The position numbers and the translations under genes are program-made. A stretch of 64,000 nucleotides of DNA, taken from contig CM059188.1 in NCBI GenBank assembly GCA_030323885.1, forward strand, positions 117,279,974 to 117,343,973. The letters are read 5' to 3'. Below the pieces are notes generated by a model. The model saw only the letters and a program-made list of their open reading frames with translations. It was not told where the DNA came from and searched no databases. This document shows, one piece after another, positions 30,717-42,182 of the stretch (position 1 is its first letter; each line of letters starts with the position of its first letter). The DNA is from Branchipolynoe longqiensis (taxonomy: Eukaryota; Annelida; Polychaeta; Phyllodocida; Polynoidae).

Positions 30717-31084
30717 ATCTAGCCTTAAGTCACCGTTACAACTAGTGCCTTCAGTTATAGAACAACTAACCCATATTGTCTGGTTTATATCACGCCATAT
30801 AGCACGGTTCACTAAGACTCAATATACCCATTTAAAGTCAATGTATATTCCAACTGACTTGGAAATAATAAAACACGTGATGGAATAATATCGATGGGAC
30901 TGATAATTAGAAAATATTTATATGTACAGTGAGTGAGGATAATGGCCGCTGCGGCATGGGCGAGCAGGTGGCGCCACACGGGGAGGTCATGAGGTACAAA
31001 GGGATGACCTAATGAGTACAGGTGATCAGCTGATGACTTAGTGGCTGGTGAGTCGATGAGGGGGGGGGGGCTTATTATACTCGT
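30717..31084. other. No gene seen
   Basis: Unremarkable sequence with a short G run near 31060. Confidence 0.35.
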
Positions 31085-31130
31085 ATAATTGCTCATACAG
31101 CATGTATATATATATATATACTGTATGAGC

Positions 31131-31136
<6 letters not shown>
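31085..31136. other. 16-bp inverted repeat around an AT core
   Basis: 'ataattgctcatacag' (31085-31100) and 'ctgtatgagcaattat' (31121-31136) are exact complements with a 20-bp, mostly TA spacer. Confidence 0.85.

Positions 31137-31183
<47 letters not shown>
31133..31183. repeat. (AT)n microsatellite
   Basis: About 24 uninterrupted AT pairs. Confidence 0.95.
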
Positions 31184-31186
<3 letters not shown>

Positions 31187-31439
31187 ACCCGTTATAGTAT
31201 AACTTATACTGCGATCGCTGGGGTCAAAGCAGGGTCAAGCTAAATCGGCGTTCAGTTCACTGAATTACCTTTGAATTAAAGCATTCTGGGTCCAATGAAT
31301 CATCGTGTTATATCTGAATTCGCATCAAATCGGGGTGCGTTATAACAGGGTGTCACTGTATACATGTATATAGGTGTGTAAGTGATATAAATATGTCCGG
31401 ATCAAGATTCCTATGAAAACGGCAGGGCTGATTGATATG

Positions 31440-31975
31440 TTATACTTCATCATCATCAATGGGTGCCGTCTTCTCGAAGAAGGTTGGCTGCAATGGACCT
31501 CCATCTCTTCCTGTCATTCGTTCCTCTCATGCATTCCACATAGCTCATTGCTGTCCACTCAGTGATGTTGTCCATCCATGTTGTTCTCCTTCTCCCTCTT
31601 GGTCTTTTCCCTTCTATCTTCCCTTCCAGTATTCTTCTCTGTGATTCCTGGTGTTGTATCATGTGGCCAAAGTATTTAATTTTTCTGTTTTTGATCGTTT
31701 GTATTATCTGTCTCTTTACTTTCATTCTTGTTAGGACCTCCACGTTACTTATCATTGCTGTCCATGGAATTTTTAACATTCTTCTGTATTGCCACATTTC
31801 AAATGCCTTGAGCTTTGTTGTTATTGCTTTCTTCAAAGTCCATGTCTCGCAGCAATATAAAAGTGTAGACCACACATAGCATTTTAGCAGTCGGAGTCTT
31901 GTTTTTATATTTTTGTCTCTAGATGTTAGTACTTTCTGCATCTTTATGTTATACTTATAGCTGATGAACATTACT
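31440..31975 (-). pseudogene. RTE-like LINE reverse-transcriptase C-terminal fragment
   Basis: Minus-strand frame 31456-31971 (171 codons) encodes the C-terminal region common to RTE-type LINE proteins: 'LLKCYVWSTLLYCCETWTL', then 'LKAFEMWQYRRMLKIPWTA', 'KIKYFGHMIQ', 'ILEGKIEGKRPRGRRRTTWM'. The endonuclease and RT palm are absent, so this is a 5'-truncated copy. The 3' end carries a short GAT-type repeat (plus strand 'catcatcatca' at 31448), usual for RTE. The frame is intact over the whole fragment, so the insertion may be recent. Confidence 0.85.
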
Positions 31976-31985
31976 TTAAGTCACA

Positions 31986-32215
31986 TCAAGGTGCAAACTG
32001 ACCGTATCAGCTTTATAGTGCTTCCCTATTAGTACTAGGATGATACATGGTGCCACTAACACCGCAGCCAATATTACATTCACTCACATTATCTTGCCAC
32101 TGAACCAGCCAACACTTGGCACATCCTTGCAATGCTGAACACAAGAAAAGATTGCAGCAAATAAGCAAAAGCAGGTGCTCTAACCATCTGGCCATAGCAT
32201 TGAAAGGCTGCAATG
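31986..32215 (-). mobile_element. Diverged SINE-A relative
   Basis: 'gctttatagtgcttccc', 'catggtgcc', 'cattatcttgccactgaacc' follow SINE-A order on the minus strand; the remainder is decayed. Confidence 0.5.
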
Positions 32216-32334
32216 CACTCTGGGAAGCGCAGTAGTGGGACATTACTTACAGGGAAGCACAAAGCGTCTCGGGTGTTCCTGCTCTAGTTTCTATTGGTGT
32301 GCTTTTTATGTGTGCCCTGTCGCACAGCAGGAGA

Positions 32335-32735
32335 TGAGGAGGGGGAAGGGGGGGGGGGGGGGGGGGGGGGGGGCAGGGTTGAGAAAGGGAGGGTGGGGAG
32401 TGGATTGGGGGGAGGGAAAGGGGGGAAGAAGGGGAGTGGAGGGGTAGGAAGTGGGTGGACAAGGGTTTGTAGGGGAGGGAGGGCGTAGCGAGGAGAGGCG
32501 AGGGGTGGGGAAGGGAGAGGAATGGAGGGGAAGGGGAGAGGGGGGGAAGAGGGAGGGAGGCGACAAGGGTGGGGGGAGGGGAGCGGGAGAGGGGAGGGTG
32601 GAGGACACAGGAGAGGAGGGGACGGGTGGTGATGGGAGGGGAGGGGAGTGGGGAGGAGAGAGGAATGGAGGGAGGAGAGAGGAGAGGAGGAGTGGGGACA
32701 GGAGGGAGAGGAGAGGAGGGGGAGAAGATAGGCAA
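32335..32735 (+). repeat. Polypurine GGGA-rich tract
   Basis: Nearly pure G/A, including a G run at 32349-32373. ORFs on both strands are artefacts. Confidence 0.92.
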
Positions 32736-32785
32736 GGGATGCTGCGGCTGTAATGTTGGTAGGGTGCTGAAAGTGGAGCGTGTCA

Positions 32786-32872
32786 GGACGAGGCGACGAG
32801 GCGACGAGGCGACGAGGCGACGAGGCGACGAGGCGACGAGGCGACGAGGCGACGAGGCGACGAGGCGACGAG
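32786..32872 (+). repeat. 8-bp array GAGGCGAC, ~11 perfect copies
   Basis: Uninterrupted, near-perfect 8-mers; each contains CpG. Confidence 0.95.
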
Positions 32873-32904
32873 GTGGTGGTCGGCGTCATCTGTAACTGCA
32901 GCAG

Positions 32905-32985
32905 CAATGGTGGTGGCGGCGGTGGAAGCCGTGGTGGTGGTGGTGGTGGCGGCGGGGACGGTGGTGGCGGTGCTGGTGGTGGCGA
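32905..32985 (+). repeat. GGT/GGC triplet microsatellite
   Basis: Imperfect (GGTGGC)n. Confidence 0.85.
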
Positions 32986-33137
32986 CCGACTGGTAATTGG
33001 CATCGGCCGCTGGTTCCAGCATGAAGGAGGCGGAAGGGAAGCGTCGGGCACCAGCGGCCGGAGACAAAGCCTGTCGCCTGCCTACTAACTGATTAAGGGG
33101 AGGTCTCACGTGAAGAAAGAAAAATGAAATAGCGCGT

Positions 33138-33500
33138 CACGCACACGCACACGCACACGCACACGCACACACGCACACGCACACGCACACGCACACGCAC
33201 GCGCACACACACGCACACGCACACGCACACGCACCCACACCCACACCCACACCCACACCTACACCCACACCCACACCCACACCCACACCCACACCCACAC
33301 CCACACCCACATGCCCACGCCCACACCCACGCCCACACCCACGCCCACACCCACACCAACCACACCCACCACCCCACACCACACCCACACCCATACCCAC
33401 ACCCACACCCCACACCCACAACCACACCACACACCCCACACCCACACCCACACCCACACCCACACCCACACCCACACCCACACCCACACCCACACCCACA
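33138..33500 (+). repeat. CACACG and CCCACA microsatellite
   Basis: (CACACG)n to about 33230, then (CCCACA)n to 33500. Confidence 0.95.
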
Positions 33501-33508
33501 CGCAAGGT

Positions 33509-33799
33509 CTAAACCTGGTACACACCTCCCGTATATGATTCATGCGCTAAAACTGACTGCCCGACGCGACCCGTCACAACCCGACCCGTCCCGTTTCCCG
33601 ACTAAAACTGCCTGATTAATTTTTCGAATCTTATAAGATTCCAGTCTTAAGCCCTAAAACTGAGTTTTAAGTCGCGAATCGAAAGGCTCAGGTGTGTTAG
33701 GGGGTCACCCACCTAAGGACTGAAACCGACTAAAACTCAAACTTAGTCGCGAAACGGGCAGTTTTAGGTTTTATATGGGAGGTGTGTACCGGGCATTAG
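33509..33799. mobile_element. FB element (GGTACACACCTCCC type)
   Basis: 'ctaaacctggtacacacctc' and inverted 'gaggtgtgtaccgggcatta'; the interior is rich in 'aaaactg' and 'cagtttta' segments that also pair with each other. Confidence 0.75.
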
Positions 33800-33840
33800 T
33801 TGTTGCCTTAGGATGTCCAATTCAATAGATACTAACACCT

Positions 33841-34201
33841 TTAAAGCTGCATAGTCTGATGAAAATATCAAATTTGCAAAACCAAAGCATCCATCTAGAA
33901 TGTATTCTACATATCTAACTTAGATACCGATGCACTTATCAGATACTATTCTTGTTGCCACATAGAAAGGAATACCAAGGCAATTGAATAGAACCCGTTG
34001 CAGGAAAAGCCTATGGTGTCAGAGTTTTGGCGCGCCTGCCAAACTCAATTTTGCATGGTTGTACTTCAAATATCTTAAAAGTTAGCCATTTAAAATAAAA
34101 AGTTACTTCAAGCTAATGTCCAGTAGATTAGACTGATGAACCTAATATATTTATCTCAGAAAATGACAGAAACGCAAAACCATCGGACGATGCAACTTTA
34201 A
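33841..34201 (+). mobile_element. M1 MITE, full length
   Basis: TTAA-flanked tips at both ends (one substitution each); 361 bp. Confidence 0.86.
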
Positions 34202-34560
34202 TTACTCAGTCTCAGTTCAGTGTGATCAGATACTATTTTATTTGTTATGTTGTTTTTTTACGCAGTAGGAATTGTGTGTTAGTTGGGGTATTTTTGTGTT
34301 AGTAAGTCGAGATGTCTTGACTATTGATTTGTTCTGTAGTAAATAAATCAATTTATTCATTGGTGTGAGAAATGACGAATCGCGATGTTGGTGGGAAGGG
34401 GCTATAGGGAGGGGGATGCCAGCAAACAGGACGTACCAGAGGGTGGGACCACAGTGGGTACGGTTTTGGTCGTGCATTCGGTTGTTTCTTTATCTTATTG
34501 TCTTTGGGCCTGGCCAGCAGAATTAAATCATATATCTGGCATTAGCTTTCTAATCCCGTG
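34202..34560. other. No gene seen
   Basis: AT-rich, no recognisable feature. Confidence 0.35.
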
Positions 34561-34567
34561 AAGTAGT

Positions 34568-35312
34568 CCTTGTATGCCTTGTATGCCTTGTATGCCTTGT
34601 ATACCTTGTATGCCTTGTATGCCTTGTATGCCTTGTATGCCTTGTATGCATTGTATGCCGTGTATGCCTTGTATGCCTTGTATGCCTTGTATGCCTTGTA
34701 TGCATTGTATGCTGTGTATGCCTTGTATGCATTGTATGCGGTGTATGCCTTGTATTCCTTGTATTCCTTGTATTCCTTGTATTCCTTGTATTCCTTGTAT
34801 TCCTTTATTCCTTGTATTCCTTGTATTCTTTGTATGCCTTGCATTTCTTGTATTTCTTGTATTCCTGTATTCCTTGTATTCCTTGTATTCCTTGTATTCC
34901 TTGTATTCCTTGTATTCCTTGTATTCCTTTATTCCGTATATGCCTTCAGGATTGTATGCCTTATATGCTCTGTATGCCTTGTATGCAGTATATACCTTGT
35001 ATGTCATATATGCCCTGTATGCTTTATATGCCTTGTATACCTTGTATGCCTTATATGCCTTGTATGCCCTATATGTAATGTATGCTTTATATGCCTTGTA
35101 TGCCCAGCATGCTCTGTAATCCTTGTATGCCATGTATGCCTTGTATGCCTTGTATGCCTTGTATATGCTGTGTATGCCTGGCATGCCCTGCAATCATTGT
35201 GTATTCCTTGTATGTCGTGCATGCCTTATGTGTATTATATACATTTATGTATTCTATGCTTTGTATTTTTTGCATGCCTTGAATGCATTATATGCCCTGC
35301 ATGCCTTGTATG
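34568..35312 (+). repeat. 9-bp array CCTTGTATG / CCTTGTATT
   Basis: About 80 copies; a block of CCTTGTATT variants (34750-34935) sits inside CCTTGTATG units. The period being a multiple of 3 produces long ORFs on both strands. Confidence 0.95.
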
Positions 35313-35325
35313 CTTACAATTTACT

Positions 35326-35648
35326 TACAGGGCGCGGTGGCTTAATCGATAGAGCATGAGCCTCATGTGCGGAAGGTCTAGAGTGCAGTTCCCGCCGAGT
35401 CAAACCAGTGACTTTAAAATTGATACTTGCCATGTCCTAGCCTGGCGCTCGGCATTAATAGGGCATGGACTGGTTAGCTCAGTGTCAGGATAATGGGACT
35501 GAGTGGGATATCGGGTCATGGTGCCAACTGGCTGATTTCCGAGTGGGGCAGCACCATAAAGTCACTGTGAGTGTGCACTGTCACAAGTCGATACCTGTCC
35601 TGATATGACCTTAGATGATGCTAAGATGTAAAACAACAACAAACAAAC
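35326..35648 (+). mobile_element. SINE-A, full length with 11-bp target duplication
   Basis: Flanked by identical 'tacaatttact' at 35315-35325 and 35649-35659. The tail is (AAC)n-like. This defines the true ends of SINE-A: 'tacagggcgcggtggcttaa' ... 'aaaacaacaacaaacaaac'. Confidence 0.93.
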
Positions 35649-35862
35649 TACAATTTACTGCAACAAGAAGCCCGACAAAGTTACTCGACTGACTGACAAC
35701 AAGCAACTCTTTAAGTCTGGTCTGACTGCATTGCATTTCCACCAAAATTAAAGATTTTAGACCTGCTGCATTATTTATTCCAAATGAAGAACATGATATG
35801 AAATAAATCAGTCATTTCTGACGATCCGTGTGTACTCGTGTCTGTCTGGTGGTTAAATATTG

Positions 35863-36151
35863 AGAGTGGGACGTAGCTCAGACAGTAGAGTGTCCACCTG
35901 TGAAGGTTTGGGTCATCCTATTGATCCTGCTAAGTGGACACATTTGCAGTTTGGGTTATTTTCCATTCCAACCAGTCACCCACAACTGGTTCATCAAAGG
36001 CTGTGGTATGTGCTGTCGTGACTGTGGGAAAGTGCATATAAAAGACTCCTTGCTGCTTATCGGAAAGAGTAGCCTATGTGGCGGCAGCAGGTTTTCTCCA
36101 AAGAAATATGTCAGAATGACCATAATGTTTGACGGACGTCCAATAGCTGAT
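35863..36151 (+). mobile_element. SINE-C, 3' end lost in gap
   Basis: tRNA-like head 'gggacgtagctcagacagta', then 'ccattccaaccagtcaccca', 'ggctgtggtatgtgctgtcg', 'gtgcatataaaagactcctt', 'gacgtccaatagctgat'. From memory, this is the widespread mollusc/lophotrochozoan SINE type (probably a MetaSINE); the name needs a database check. The apparent secreted-protein ORF from 35900 is this SINE. Confidence 0.85.
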
Positions 36152-36643
36152 NNNNNNNNNNNNNNNNNNNNNNNNNNNNNNNNNNNNNNNNNNNNNNNNN
36201 NNNNNNNNNNNNNNNNNNNNNNNNNNNNNNNNNNNNNNNNNNNNNNNNNNNNNNNNNNNNNNNNNNNNNNNNNNNNNNNNNNNNNNNNNNNNNNNNNNNN
36301 NNNNNNNNNNNNNNNNNNNNNNNNNNNNNNNNNNNNNNNNNNNNNNNNNNNNNNNNNNNNNNNNNNNNNNNNNNNNNNNNNNNNNNNNNNNNNNNNNNNN
36401 NNNNNNNNNNNNNNNNNNNNNNNNNNNNNNNNNNNNNNNNNNNNNNNNNNNNNNNNNNNNNNNNNNNNNNNNNNNNNNNNNNNNNNNNNNNNNNNNNNNN
36501 NNNNNNNNNNNNNNNNNNNNNNNNNNNNNNNNNNNNNNNNNNNNNNNNNNNNNNNNNNNNNNNNNNNNNNNNNNNNNNNNNNNNNNNNNNNNNNNNNNNN
36601 NNNNNNNNNNNNNNNNNNNNNNNNNNNNNNNNNNNNNNNNNNN
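36152..36643. other. Assembly gap (492 N)
   Basis: Uninterrupted N run; the missing sequence probably includes the SINE-C tail. Confidence 1.
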
Positions 36644-36883
36644 CCGGAAGTCAGTGGGCGTCACTCCTAATCTTAACCATCCCGTGCCTCAGACTTTGAA
36701 CCAATAGCTATGAAGCGAGGTTCCAAAGCTTGCTTACTACTTCTCCCACTGCGGCTATTACTGGTTTGAGAAGCCAGAAGGTTCTATAGTAAGGGCCTAA
36801 GCTTCCATCTACGCATCTGCGTACCACCTGCAATAACTTCTTTTTTTTAAATGTATTTAATTCTTTAAAAAAAATTGTTTATT
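36644..36883. other. No gene seen
   Basis: Nothing recognised after the gap; a T-rich stretch lies at 36840. Confidence 0.35.
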
Positions 36884-36926
36884 GTGGTTTAACATCCCAG
36901 TAACATCTATGGTCATATCAGGACGG
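36884..36926 (-). mobile_element. SINE-A tail-only fragment
   Basis: 'tttaacatcccagtaacatc' and 'ggtcatatcaggacggg'. Confidence 0.65.
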
Positions 36927-36987
36927 GTATATATATCTAATTTTTGTAAATACAAAATACGCCTGAAAGGAAGTCTGAACATGACAA

Positions 36988-37112
36988 TCAAATACCTTAT
37001 CAGCAGCTACTGTGTGATAGGATAACACCGAAACTACAGCTGGCTAGCATTGAAAACAAGCCTGAATGCCCAGGCTTATATACTATGGACAGTATAGATA
37101 CAGCCTCAATTT
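36988..37112 (+). mobile_element. LINE-1 3'-end fragment
   Basis: 'caaataccttatcagcagct' to 'tacagcctcaa' followed by T/A-rich tail; 5'-truncated. Confidence 0.75.
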
Positions 37113-37144
37113 TTTTTTTAATTAAAAAAATATTCTCATGTTTC

Positions 37145-37250
37145 ATGACCCTCCCAATAGCCGATGTTTACACTTGCCCCCCTCCGCCCCCCCCCCCCCC
37201 CCCCCAATAGCCGATGTTTACTTTTTGTGCTGGGGAATCATTAAACAAAC
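37145..37250 (+). mobile_element. SINE-C tails, duplicated around a C run
   Basis: 'cccaatagccgatgtttac' occurs at 37153 and 37204, the second continuing 'tttttgtgctggggaatcat' + 'taaacaaac', the SINE-C 3' end. A C homopolymer lies between them. Confidence 0.7.
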
Positions 37251-37884
37251 AGATTTCATGTGGGGTTGCCCGGGGGTATTATTTCATATATACTTTGTTT
37301 AAAGTCTGGTACGACCTGAAAACATCTCAAGTGAGGTTCCTGTTCTATAGTGATATCCACATCACATGTTTCCTCTGTGTGTGTGTGTGTGTGTGTCTTG
37401 GCAGATACTCGGGTATATTGGATAACAATCGTTGAATAGAGCATGTTGTACATGGAAGGAACTCCCCATTGTCCGGTTGCTGGTGCCCGGCAGGGGGCGA
37501 GGCGGTCGCCAGCTATGAGTATGAGAGAAGCCCCCCTTTCCCCTTCCCCTCCTCTCGCCGTTGTGTTTTTATTTAATCCGATGTAACTTGAGCGGGTCGC
37601 TGTTTGACGACACGCTTGCCTGTAACGTGAACTGCTTGTACTAGTAACCGGTCTGTGCGTGTGTGTGTGTGTGGGGGGGGGGGGGTCTTCCATTTATAGG
37701 CGCCGCCTGTCGGCAGCATTGTTCGACAGGGGCTCAGGATCGATTTGGAGTTAGCTTTGTTAACAGCTTGATGGGAATGCATTTTGAAGTATTTATTCCG
37801 TTAGAGCTATGTGATGTGAGAGATGGGGTGCTTCTTCTCTACGGTTAACGACGCTTTTAGAGCACATTGATTTTCATTATAGTA
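37251..37884. other. No gene; TG microsatellites
   Basis: (TG)n at 37376-37397 and 37656-37672 followed by a G run. No coding signal. Confidence 0.4.
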
Positions 37885-37960
37885 TATGTTGATGTGAGAC
37901 ACAGAGACATTACATCGGCTATTGGACGTCAGACATATGGTCATTCTGACGTCATTCTTT
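37885..37960 (-). mobile_element. SINE-C fragment
   Basis: 'catcggctattggacgtcag' and 'acatatggtcattctgacg' are the complement of the SINE-C 3' body. Confidence 0.65.
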
Positions 37961-39420
37961 TAACTAGGTGAAATTTATTTTCCTGTATATTTATTTGTTA
38001 TGTAAAGCACCTGAGAATGAGAACGGCTTGCTGGATCGGGCGCTATATACATGTTGTATAGGCTCCTCTTTCTGAGAAAGCAGCAATGGGTCTGTTGTCA
38101 ATATAGAGTGAGCTATAATGAGAACAACAAACAAAGCCTTCTGTAAAGAGCACACCTCACATCCGGTCCGTAAATGTTGCCAGGACGTAAAACTCCAACC
38201 AGCCCATCCGGTTGGTGGTTCCTTCCTACATTTACCGAGACAGACTGTCGGTCGATTTGATCATTATGTCAGTTCGTTAGGGTTCTTTTAGACGCTTCAT
38301 CAAAGGTGTGGGGGTTGGGGGGGGGGGTCATTATTGAGGAAGCGGCAATGGTGATCCTGACCCGCCTTCCGTGAGGAGAAAAAAAACCTCCCAATCAGAG
38401 GAGGAAGGACTAAACAAAGAGTATGGTGGCCGTCGCCAGCTCTGTGTGGACAGGTTTTGGTGGCCACTAATCAGGGCCTAGATAATGTAGAGAGGTGTGG
38501 GGGGGGGGGGGGGTGCTCCGGCGCTTTGGACTTACGCCAGAGGGCGTGTTTGCGCGAGTACAAAAGCTCGCCCTCCCCCTCCAGGGGCCGTATTCATGAT
38601 GCGGTGTTAGCGAGCCAAAACTGGTTTTGGCTGGGATTTCTGGGTTAGCGGCGAAAACTCAGTACGCAAGGAGTGCAAACACACCGAGTGACTGTTTCAG
38701 CTCCACATTGTTAGAGGCGGCTAGAGCATTGCACACAGTTCTCTACTTGTTCTCTATTTCTCCTAGTTCTCCTCTACTTATCCTCTATTTCCCCTCTCCG
38801 GTTTCACCTGCCGACACCCACGTTTCTTTATTGGGGCTGGTGGTTAGCGCTACTGACCTAAATAAAGACTCCTTCCAAGGGCACGCAGTTCTTTAAGAAG
38901 GCAGACAACAAAGCAAGCAGCGCATACTTATAGTACTGGTCGTGTTAAGAATTGAAGGTGCAGTGCGTTGGTTTTGGTTGAAGAAACTTATGAGGGTGAT
39001 GCTTTATGGGACATCTGTAGATAAATGAAAGATTCACCCCCTAACCAGAATGACAACCAGACAAGATGGCCGAATGAGTTGAGCGTCGAACACTTCAGCA
39101 GCCCTATTACAGGAACAGGGGCCCAGTCACTTGGAAGGGGGGTTGTGTGTGGGTTTTATTAGGATGGGGGGGGGGGGGGGGGGGGGGGGCTCACTGGCTG
39201 ACGGTACCCCCGTTGGGTGAATGTTCAAAGAGTCGAGCGCCTTTCCACTACTTCCCCTCCCCCCCCCCCCCCCCCCTTCCTCCCTCCCGCACACGCATAC
39301 ATACAGTCACACACATACACACAGTCACACAACTCTGTTGTCTCTTATTAACTCGGTTCGTCTCATCTTTTCAATGGTTACTCCGGAACTGTGTGTGTTG
39401 TTCTTGTGACTGACTCTTTC
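37961..39420. other. No gene; small repeat relics
   Basis: A SINE-A tail piece at 38174-38206 ('atgttgccaggacgtaaaac'), a SINE-A head piece at 39063-39090, G runs at 38499-38513 and 39166-39189, and CA-rich sequence at 39290-39330. A possible MITE end 'ggggccgtattcatgatgcg' is at 38584. No ORF judged real. Confidence 0.45.
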
Positions 39421-39424
39421 TACC

Positions 39425-39742
39425 AGGGTGCGGTGGCCGGTTCGGGAGTCCGGTTCCCGATCGAGTCAAACCAATGTCATTGGCAATGACGTACAAAATT
39501 GATACTTGCTGCTTCCTAGCCTGGCCCTCGGTTTTAGTAGGATATGGTAAGGACTTGTTAGCTCAGTTACGAGTCAGTATCAGGATAATGTGACTGGGTG
39601 GGATATCGGGTCATGGTGGCGGAGGCCTGATTTCCAAGTGGGGCGGCGTTATAAAGTTGCCATGAGTGTGCACTTTCACAAGTTGGTATCCATCCTGATA
39701 TGACCGTAGAGGTTGCCAGGACGTAGAACTCCAACAACCAGC
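39425..39742 (+). mobile_element. SINE-A, near full length
   Basis: 'agggtgcggtggccggttcg' head (shortened) to 'gttgccaggacgtagaactc' tail. Confidence 0.85.
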
Positions 39743-39869
39743 TCCTTATTTGTATGCGCAGTGCTGTGTGGCTTCTTATTTTACCAGCGCACTGTAGGAC
39801 AGGTACACCGCTTATTCAGCTGACTGCCTATGGTGGCTTCCAACGCTATCGTACACTTTCAACCACATA

Positions 39870-40030
39870 CTTCACGTTATACATACGCTACACACGGTAC
39901 ATACAACACATGCTAAATATGCTACATACAACACACGCGACATACACTACACCACCTCACATACTAAGCATGCTACACACACTACATACACTTCACATAC
40001 GCTACACTCACTACAACACGGTAGCTCATT
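39870..40030 (+). repeat. ACATACRCTAC-type degenerate repeat
   Basis: Irregular 'acatacgctacacac' copies. Confidence 0.65.
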
Positions 40031-40664
40031 ACACACGTGTTAACACACTTATCCGTTATGAGCAGGGTAAATAATTTCATTAAAAAAAACACCCCACAAA
40101 AGACTACACACACTGCAGCACCACATGCTCCATTCCATCCCTAGTTGTGTTTAAAAAAAGCCATATGCCAATCCTGGTCTCTCTAGGCGTTGTTCGGTTT
40201 CCAATAGACATCTAATCTTCTGTACGTGTTGGTCTTGATTTAAGACCACAGGAGGGCGTCTCTGGGCTATCCCCCCACCCCACCCCCACGCGCACACACA
40301 CACACACTCCCCCCACGTAGGGTAGGGGGTGTGTGGGGGAGCACACCAGTGGGCAAGCGCAGGGTGATTCATAACCCCCTTATCTACGGGTACCGGGATG
40401 CGGGCGCTATCCGTTTACGTTGACCCCCGTCACATCGGACACTTCCGGTTGTACCGGAAGTGGCAAACCGTTAATATCCAATACGGTCGGGTTCCACTGA
40501 AACGCGTAGGTTATTACGGGAAGTTCTCGGTTTGCGTGGTTTGTGGTTTGCTTTTTTTCCTTTGTGTTTGGACGTGGCTTCCGTGGCCTCGTGGTAGGGA
40601 TATGTCATAAGTGGGGTTTGGGTCTCTAGTAGTAGTATAAGTATAAACCTCACATCCTAACCAG
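40031..40664. other. No gene seen
   Basis: CA-rich at 40290-40315; an inverted pair around 40444 ('acttccggttgtaccggaagt'). Nothing else recognised. Confidence 0.4.
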
Positions 40665-40996
40665 ACGGGGTGGCCGAGGTGGCCGAATGAGTTGAGCGCC
40701 CGTCTCCTGTCTTGGGAGATCGGGGGATCCGAACCCAATGGTTTGTGGGTTCGAACCCTGGTTGAGTCAAACCAATGACTTTAAAATAAAAAAAAGTATA
40801 CTTGTCGTTTCCGAGCCAGGCGCACAGCATTATTAGGATATGGCAAGGACTGGTTAGCTCAGTGTCAGGATAATGTGACTGAGTGGAATATCAGGTCATG
40901 GTGCTGGTGGTCTGGTCTCCCAACAATGACAACAAACCTCCCATCCTGATATGACCATAGATGTTGCCAGGACGTAAAACTCCAACAACCAACCTC
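40665..40996 (+). mobile_element. SINE-A with internal deletion
   Basis: The head contains a duplicated 'gtggccgag/gtggccgaatg'. About 70 bp of the body between 'ctggtctccca' and 'catcctgatatg' is replaced by 'acaatgacaacaaacctc'. Confidence 0.83.
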
Positions 40997-41326
40997 TATC
41001 AATCCAGGGTACGGGTGAATGACAACCCTGCCTAAAAATCCAAACAGAAACTGCTTCAGTAGGAATCCACTAGAAACAACTGGTTCCAGTACGCAGTGTG
41101 TAATTGGTGTAGAGTTGGGGAATTGGGAGGGAATGTAAAATAATAAGATGGTGGCCACGGGAAGCTCTCGATTCGACAAGATGGCACCTACTGGATTGTG
41201 TCGATTAAAGTACTATTGCGGTTTATTAATCTGCATGATTTCATCAATTCGACATGTAGTGGTCTATAATAGATTTAATTATTTGAAAATTATATCCATC
41301 ATATTCGATTGTAATTTTTTTTTCTT

Positions 41327-41552
41327 TTCTTGAAAATTTAAGCTGTCTATCATGGATAAGTCTGAATACTCTTGTTTTCAACATTAGGCAGTTGTTCGAT
41401 AGAAAGCCTGAGCCTACATTTTCACTGACCCATATGATTTTTAACCTCCCACATCACATATACATGGTATATGAGAGCAACTGGCCTTTGATGACGTAAG
41501 TTCTACACAGAGCTGGAAATCCAAATTGGCAGAGGTGATGGCATGGGGGATT
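41327..41552 (-). mobile_element. SINE-B, head truncated
   Basis: From 'ttgaaaatttaagctgtcta' to 'ggcagaggtgatggcatggg'; diverged. Confidence 0.75.
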
Positions 41553-41994
41553 GCTATGGTTATTTCCATGACCGCAGGCTTCTGACACTTTTTGGGGGGC
41601 TGTCTAATGGTAGTTACCCTGTCACAGAGACTGCTGGGAGGGTAACTCATGGCAGGCAATATGCGTTGAAAGTGAATAATAGGGGCAGGTGGCTTAGAGA
41701 ATGTTGGGGCAGTTGGGCAGTGGACATATTTGAAAGGGGATGTGTACGGCCGCCGCCATTCGCTTACGTCAGCTATGACGTAATCTGTATTGATGGAAGA
41801 AGGCAACCATTCTGACTAATGCATAGTAAACATCTTGCGCTTTAAAGCTGCATAGTCCGATGAAAGCGTCACATTTTCAAAACCCAAATAGTGATCTAGA
41901 TTAGATTCTACATATCTGACTTGGATACTGGAGCACTTATCAAACATTTATCAATTTAATGAGTGTCTATTGGCACATAATTGATTGTCTGCTT

Positions 41995-42182
41995 TTTCTT
42001 GAAGATTTATACTGCCTATCATGGATAAGTCTGAATAGTCTTGTTTTCACCATTGGACAGTTTTGTCGATAGAAAGCCCTAGTCTACACTTTTACCGACC
42101 CAAGGGATTTTTAACCTCCCACACCACATAGACATGGTATGAGAGCAACTGGCCTTTGATGACGCTGTAAGTTATACACAGT
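41995..42182 (-). mobile_element. SINE-B 3' portion nested in M1
   Basis: 'cttgaagatttatactgcct' to 'ctgtaagttatacacag'; 5'-truncated. Confidence 0.78.

Noticed and set aside
34528..35352. Long ORFs on both strands (Tyr-Lys-Ala, Met-Pro-Cys, Tyr-Ala-Leu repeats)
   Set aside because: Produced by the 9-bp CCTTGTATG array.
35900..36670. Apparent secreted, Cys-rich protein starting with a signal-peptide-like MKVWVILLILLSG
   Set aside because: The sequence is the SINE-C body, recognisable from its tRNA-like head and fragments elsewhere. The frame then runs only through N.
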